Shown here in pieces: positions 61,082 to 64,000 of a stretch of DNA of 64,000 nt (positions within the stretch are counted from its first letter, which is position 1; each line of letters starts with the position of its first letter). The notes under the pieces were generated by a model that saw only the letters and a list, made by a program, of their open reading frames with translations, made no database searches and was not told the origin of the DNA. Made by a program: the position numbers and the translations under genes. Origin of the DNA: Chthonomonas sp. UBA1950. GTDB taxonomy: Bacteria; Armatimonadota; Fimbriimonadia; Fimbriimonadales; Fimbriimonadaceae. The stretch covers positions 1-64,000 of the forward strand of contig DDEQ01000036.1 in assembly GCA_002336105.1 (NCBI GenBank), in the 5' to 3' direction.

Positions 61082-62572
61082 ATGAGATCAGCCCTCTGGA
61101 CTATCGTTTTACTCAGTGCGTCCTTATCCAGCGGTCAGGTTTGGGAAAAACCGATTGCGCCAGGTTTGACGTACCGCCAAGAAGTCGATTCTGTGCGACC
61201 TCGAATCATCAATGCCTTGCGGTTCAGCATGAAGAGTCCAGCCGTTCGAATGGCACCTGAGCTAGCTGGTTTGACCGTTTTTGAGCCCAAGACGCCGACA
61301 AGTAGAGGCCCGGTTAGCGGAATGGTGAAGGCTGCCGATGCAATCGCAGGGGTCAACGCAGATTTCTTCAACATGGCGCTTGGTCCGACGGGTAACCCGC
61401 TAGGTTTAATGGTTCGAAAAGGGGAACTTGTTGCGCTGCCAAGCAAACGAGTATCGATGGCTTGGGGCCCTACGGATGCCGTAATTGGTTTTACAAAGTT
61501 TGTTGGAAGTGTTAAGTCGGAAGCTGGCGAGATCGGCACCGTGGACGGTTTCAACGAGAAGTGTACGGGCAACAGTATTGTCCTTAACACGACAACCGCT
61601 GGAGCGGTGATTGCGGACTTGCCGTGTGTTTCTGTGGTCGTGAAGACTGGTCCAGTTCAATGGGCTCCAAGCAGCACCGTTGTGGGTGAAGTTGATTCCG
61701 TGGGAGGACAAACTCCTGACGAAATCAAGTCTGGAACGGTTGTCATAACCGCTACCGGAACGAAGATGGCCAGTCTTGCTAAGTTGCGAGTCGGCGACAA
61801 AGTGACGATTTCCTATCAAACTCAGGGCTTCGATTGGACCAAATTCGAGAACGCAGTGGGTGGCGGCCCTATGTTGATGAAGAACGGTGAGACCTTCATC
61901 GACTATAAGGATGAGAAGTTTTCTGCCAGTTTCAACGAGACGTCCCACCCGAGAACCGCCATCGGTAAAACAAAGGATGGCGATATCTGGTTAGTAGTTA
62001 TCGACGGTCGTCAACCCAAAATTAGCAACGGGGCGAGCTTAACTGAGCTTGCTACCGTGATGGCGAACCTGGGATGCACCGATGCGATCAACCTCGATGG
62101 CGGCGGTAGCTCCACGATGAACTTGTTTGGACTGACCATGAACAGGCCATCCGACGGTCGAGAGCGGTCAGTAGCGAACGGAGTTCTGCTTTTTGGGCCG
62201 AAGCCTGATCCGAGTGGAGATAACCTTCGAATTGTCGTCTCTCGTAAGCCGAACGCCGATGGAACAATCTCCGCGACGGTCTATAGAGACAAAGAAGAGG
62301 TTCCAAATGCATCGGTCATTTGGTCGGCTGGCGGGAGTGCATGGGTCGATCAGGGTGGCTTGATTCATCCAATTGGCGCTGGAAAGTGTCAGCTCAGTGC
62401 ATATGCGTCTGGGCAGATTCTCCGCACCGAGGTCTCGGTGACTGGAGTGCAAAAGTATAAGGAGCGAGTTGCTCCAACCGATCATGACCCCGACAACGAT
62501 CCGATGCCGGGATCAAAAACCACCACAACTAAGACGAAGAAAACGAAGAAGGCTAAGAAGACTTCCGGGTAG
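61082..62572 (+). CDS. Phosphodiester glycosidase (NAGPA-domain) secreted protein
   Basis: I choose the ATG at 61082 (496 residues), which begins a signal peptide (MRSALWTIVLLSASLSSG). Residues about 80-370 form a NAGPA/DUF2233 domain: AGVNADFFNMALGPTGNPLG, VGGGPMLMKNG, HPRTAIGKTKDGDIWLVVIDG, INLDGGGSSTMNLFG. The domain hydrolyses phosphodiester-linked sugars, in bacteria probably in wall or exopolysaccharide. The C-end is Lys-rich (KTKKTKKAKKTSG). It overlaps the convergent GH32 gene by 20 bases. Confidence 0.9.
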   Translation: MRSALWTIVLLSASLSSGQVWEKPIAPGLTYRQEVDSVRPRIINALRFSMKSPAVRMAPELAGLTVFEPKTPTSRGPVSGMVKAADAIAGVNADFFNMALGPTGNPLGLMVRKGELVALPSKRVSMAWGPTDAVIGFTKFVGSVKSEAGEIGTVDGFNEKCTGNSIVLNTTTAGAVIADLPCVSVVVKTGPVQWAPSSTVVGEVDSVGGQTPDEIKSGTVVITATGTKMASLAKLRVGDKVTISYQTQGFDWTKFENAVGGGPMLMKNGETFIDYKDEKFSASFNETSHPRTAIGKTKDGDIWLVVIDGRQPKISNGASLTELATVMANLGCTDAINLDGGGSSTMNLFGLTMNRPSDGRERSVANGVLLFGPKPDPSGDNLRIVVSRKPNADGTISATVYRDKEEVPNASVIWSAGGSAWVDQGGLIHPIGAGKCQLSAYASGQILRTEVSVTGVQKYKERVAPTDHDPDNDPMPGSKTTTTKTKKTKKAKKTSG

Positions 62573-63893
62573 TCGGCCAGACGCCTTTCAACTCGAAAAC
62601 TCTCAGTTGTCCTTTCCAATTCGCTGCGGAGTCGATGGTCACACCATCGGCTCCGCTTGGTTTGTGAAGAATGAAGAGCGGCATCAGGGTCAGGCCGTCT
62701 TGAGCAAATATCTCTATCGAGCCTCGATCCGCAAGCACTCGTAACGACAGTTTTCCTGAGGATAAATCAAGGGATGTCGTTTTTCCGTGAGCGGAAAGAG
62801 TTTTCTCAGCCGCATCGACTTCGATCATCGTTTCGTTGACCTTCAGTCGCAAAGTGCCAGTCGCGGGGACGGTCCATGAACCTTCGAGGTCGACCAGGCC
62901 GCCTTCGACTGCGTAACGGTTTCCATCCGCCTTCACTTCCTTCATTCGTAGTTTCTTCACTTCACGAATGGGAGCAAAAGCAAGTTTGGGTCCCTGAGCG
63001 GTGGTTCTTAGAGTCAGCTCGGTTGGAATACCCATCTGCTGATTCCAAGCGCATTTCGGAAACTCTGAGTTGTTGAGCCAAGGAATCTGAATCACTCGAT
63101 TTCCTGGGACATTCGAGTAAGTCTGAGCGGCATAGGCCGTGTTTCCTGAGTAGCAGTGGGCGATTTTTGTCTCAGGATGAAACGTTTTGCCATCGAAACT
63201 TCCGACAAGGTATCCGCTATTTGCTCCCCAGAACACCCACTTCGGCTTTGTTTTATCTCCGTCGAGAGGAAGCTGGAAGAAGTCAGGGCATTCGTCGGTA
63301 CCAGGAGCTTTGAGGTCGCTTAAGCGGGTCCAAGATTTTAGGTCTTTAGAACCGAGGAAGGTATAGACGCTCGCATTCAGATAGAGCGCCATGATCCATT
63401 GCTTGCTGAGAGAATCCCAAACGACCTTCGGATCTCGGTTGTCGGCGTCAATATGCTTAACAATCGGGTTCCCTTCAAACTTGGTGAATGTTTTTCCGTC
63501 GAGCGAATAGGCAAGGCATTGAGTAAACGGTTGCCCTTTCGATTCATCGCTGGTGCCGCCTGCCGCAGTGTAAAAAAGTAGCAGCGCGCCTTTGCCAAAG
63601 CCGGCTTCGTTTTTTTTGTCCACAATAGCCGAACCGCTAAACATGGTGCCCATCTTGTCAGGCTCAAGGGCATTTGGAAGGTCTTGCCAGTGTAGGAGAT
63701 CGGTGCTCACCGCATGACCCCAGGTCATGTTTCCCCACTGCGTTCCCTTTGGATTGTGCTGGTAAAACAGATGGTACTTACCGTTTGCGTAGACTAGCCC
63801 GTTCGGATCGTTAAGCCAACCTGTTGGAGCAGTGAAGTGATATTGTGGGCGGAGCAACTCGTCCGCATTGACGATCAAACCAGGCAGAGGCAT
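62553..63893 (-). CDS. Glycoside hydrolase family 32 (fructan/sucrose hydrolase-like)
   Basis: This 446-residue protein has GH32 motifs WLNDPNG (26-32; Asp29 nucleophile), FSGS (85-88), RDP (153-155) and EC (201-202; Glu201 acid/base), followed by the five-bladed propeller and a C-terminal beta-sandwich. GH32 enzymes hydrolyse fructans or sucrose. There is no signal peptide, so the enzyme would act inside the cell or after an unusual export. Length is slightly short but complete. Confidence 0.92.
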   Translation of the reverse strand: MPLPGLIVNADELLRPQYHFTAPTGWLNDPNGLVYANGKYHLFYQHNPKGTQWGNMTWGHAVSTDLLHWQDLPNALEPDKMGTMFSGSAIVDKKNEAGFGKGALLLFYTAAGGTSDESKGQPFTQCLAYSLDGKTFTKFEGNPIVKHIDADNRDPKVVWDSLSKQWIMALYLNASVYTFLGSKDLKSWTRLSDLKAPGTDECPDFFQLPLDGDKTKPKWVFWGANSGYLVGSFDGKTFHPETKIAHCYSGNTAYAAQTYSNVPGNRVIQIPWLNNSEFPKCAWNQQMGIPTELTLRTTAQGPKLAFAPIREVKKLRMKEVKADGNRYAVEGGLVDLEGSWTVPATGTLRLKVNETMIEVDAAEKTLSAHGKTTSLDLSSGKLSLRVLADRGSIEIFAQDGLTLMPLFILHKPSGADGVTIDSAANWKGQLRVFELKGVWPTTRKSS

Positions 63894-63910
63894 AGATTGA
63901 GGTTACCTAC

Positions 63911-63926
63911 AGGTTCAATCGAACCT
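63911..63926. repeat. Short hairpin between GH32 gene and antiporter end
   Basis: AGGTTC-N4-GAACCT (63911-63926) covers the stop codon of the partial gene at 63915 and could end the transcript, but there is no T-run. Weak. Confidence 0.35.
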
Positions 63927-64000
63927 GTGGTGCTGGGTCGAATTAGCGCCATAAACGAGTCGATACATCGGTCCCGTCATGAGCGTGGTGACAATCGCCA
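63915..64000 (-). CDS. C-terminal end of probable cation:proton antiporter
   Basis: On the minus strand the last 27 codons before a TGA at 63915-63917 read AIVTTLMTGPMYRLVYG and a short tail. The motif TTLMTGP closes the membrane domain of many CPA-type Na+/H+ or K+/H+ exchangers. Only the end of the gene is in the window, so the call is tentative. It reads in the same direction as the GH32 gene and lies 21 bases before it. Confidence 0.5.
   Translation of the reverse strand, partial: AIVTTLMTGPMYRLVYGANSTQHHRFD

Noticed and set aside
1..64000. CRISPR arrays, tRNA genes, prophage or transposon
   Set aside because: No regular repeats, no tRNA-like TTCGA-type arms with matching stems and no integrase or transposase motifs were seen by eye.

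Overview
The window looks like the chromosome of a diderm bacterium, most consistent with Armatimonadota, class Fimbriimonadia. I infer this from the mix of H-x9-DG-type pseudopilins, a PEP-CTERM protein, glycine-rich lipoproteins, sugar ABC genes with the binding protein fused to a permease, an IspDF fusion and a two-subunit glycyl-tRNA synthetase (only glyS is here). No taxonomic search was possible. A secretin, LptC/OstA-like protein and many lipoproteins show an outer membrane. I see no tRNA, rRNA, CRISPR array, insertion sequence or transposase.

Layout. 1-5240 (all minus) is an AT-rich accessory block of exported proteins: a CHAP amidase cut by the window edge, a PPC-like lipoprotein, two unrecognised secreted proteins, a glycosidase-like TIM barrel, and a phosphoesterase/multihaem-cytochrome gene split by an apparent frameshift. 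5479-8865 holds a DUF6266-like protein, a methyltransferase and two TIM-barrel proteins. 8878-14792 (minus) is a SUF iron-sulfur operon, sufC-sufD-orf149-sufS-sufU-sufT-rrf2, without sufB, with a predicted promoter and palindrome at 14817-14845. 15056-23375 (plus) is a type IV pilus/secretin operon: ExeA-like ATPase, small HTH protein, pilM-N-O-P-Q and two lipoproteins. 23372-30306 carries two pseudopilins, an acetyltransferase, an esterase-like hydrolase, an LptC/OstA-like protein, a lone DsbD-alpha domain and a J-domain/WD40 fusion.

30418-37410 (minus) is one tight run: transglutaminase, YacL-like PIN-TRAM protein, IspDF, an ABC binding-protein/permease fusion and its MalG partner. 37621-45727 (plus except the PilZ gene) holds topA, a GNAT, a ferredoxin, a GbsR-type regulator, lon, a small membrane protein and a nitroreductase. 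45660-49152 (minus) has a second binding-protein/permease fusion and an unrecognised 350-residue protein. 49276-51182 holds a HAF-repeat lipoprotein and a PEP-CTERM protein facing each other across two strong hairpin terminators. 51427-54938 (minus) is glyS with a NanE-ROK fusion. 54986-62572 (plus) has an SCO1-like protein, small envelope proteins, comM and a likely murein-peptide group (DppA, two tandem S66 LD-carboxypeptidases, a NAGPA-domain protein). The window ends with a GH32 glycosidase and the tail of a probable cation antiporter.

The most unusual items are the two binding-protein/permease fusions, the SUF operon lacking sufB but holding a conserved unknown gene, the ExeA/HTH head of the pilus operon, the NanE-ROK and J-WD40 fusions, and the frameshifted cytochrome gene.
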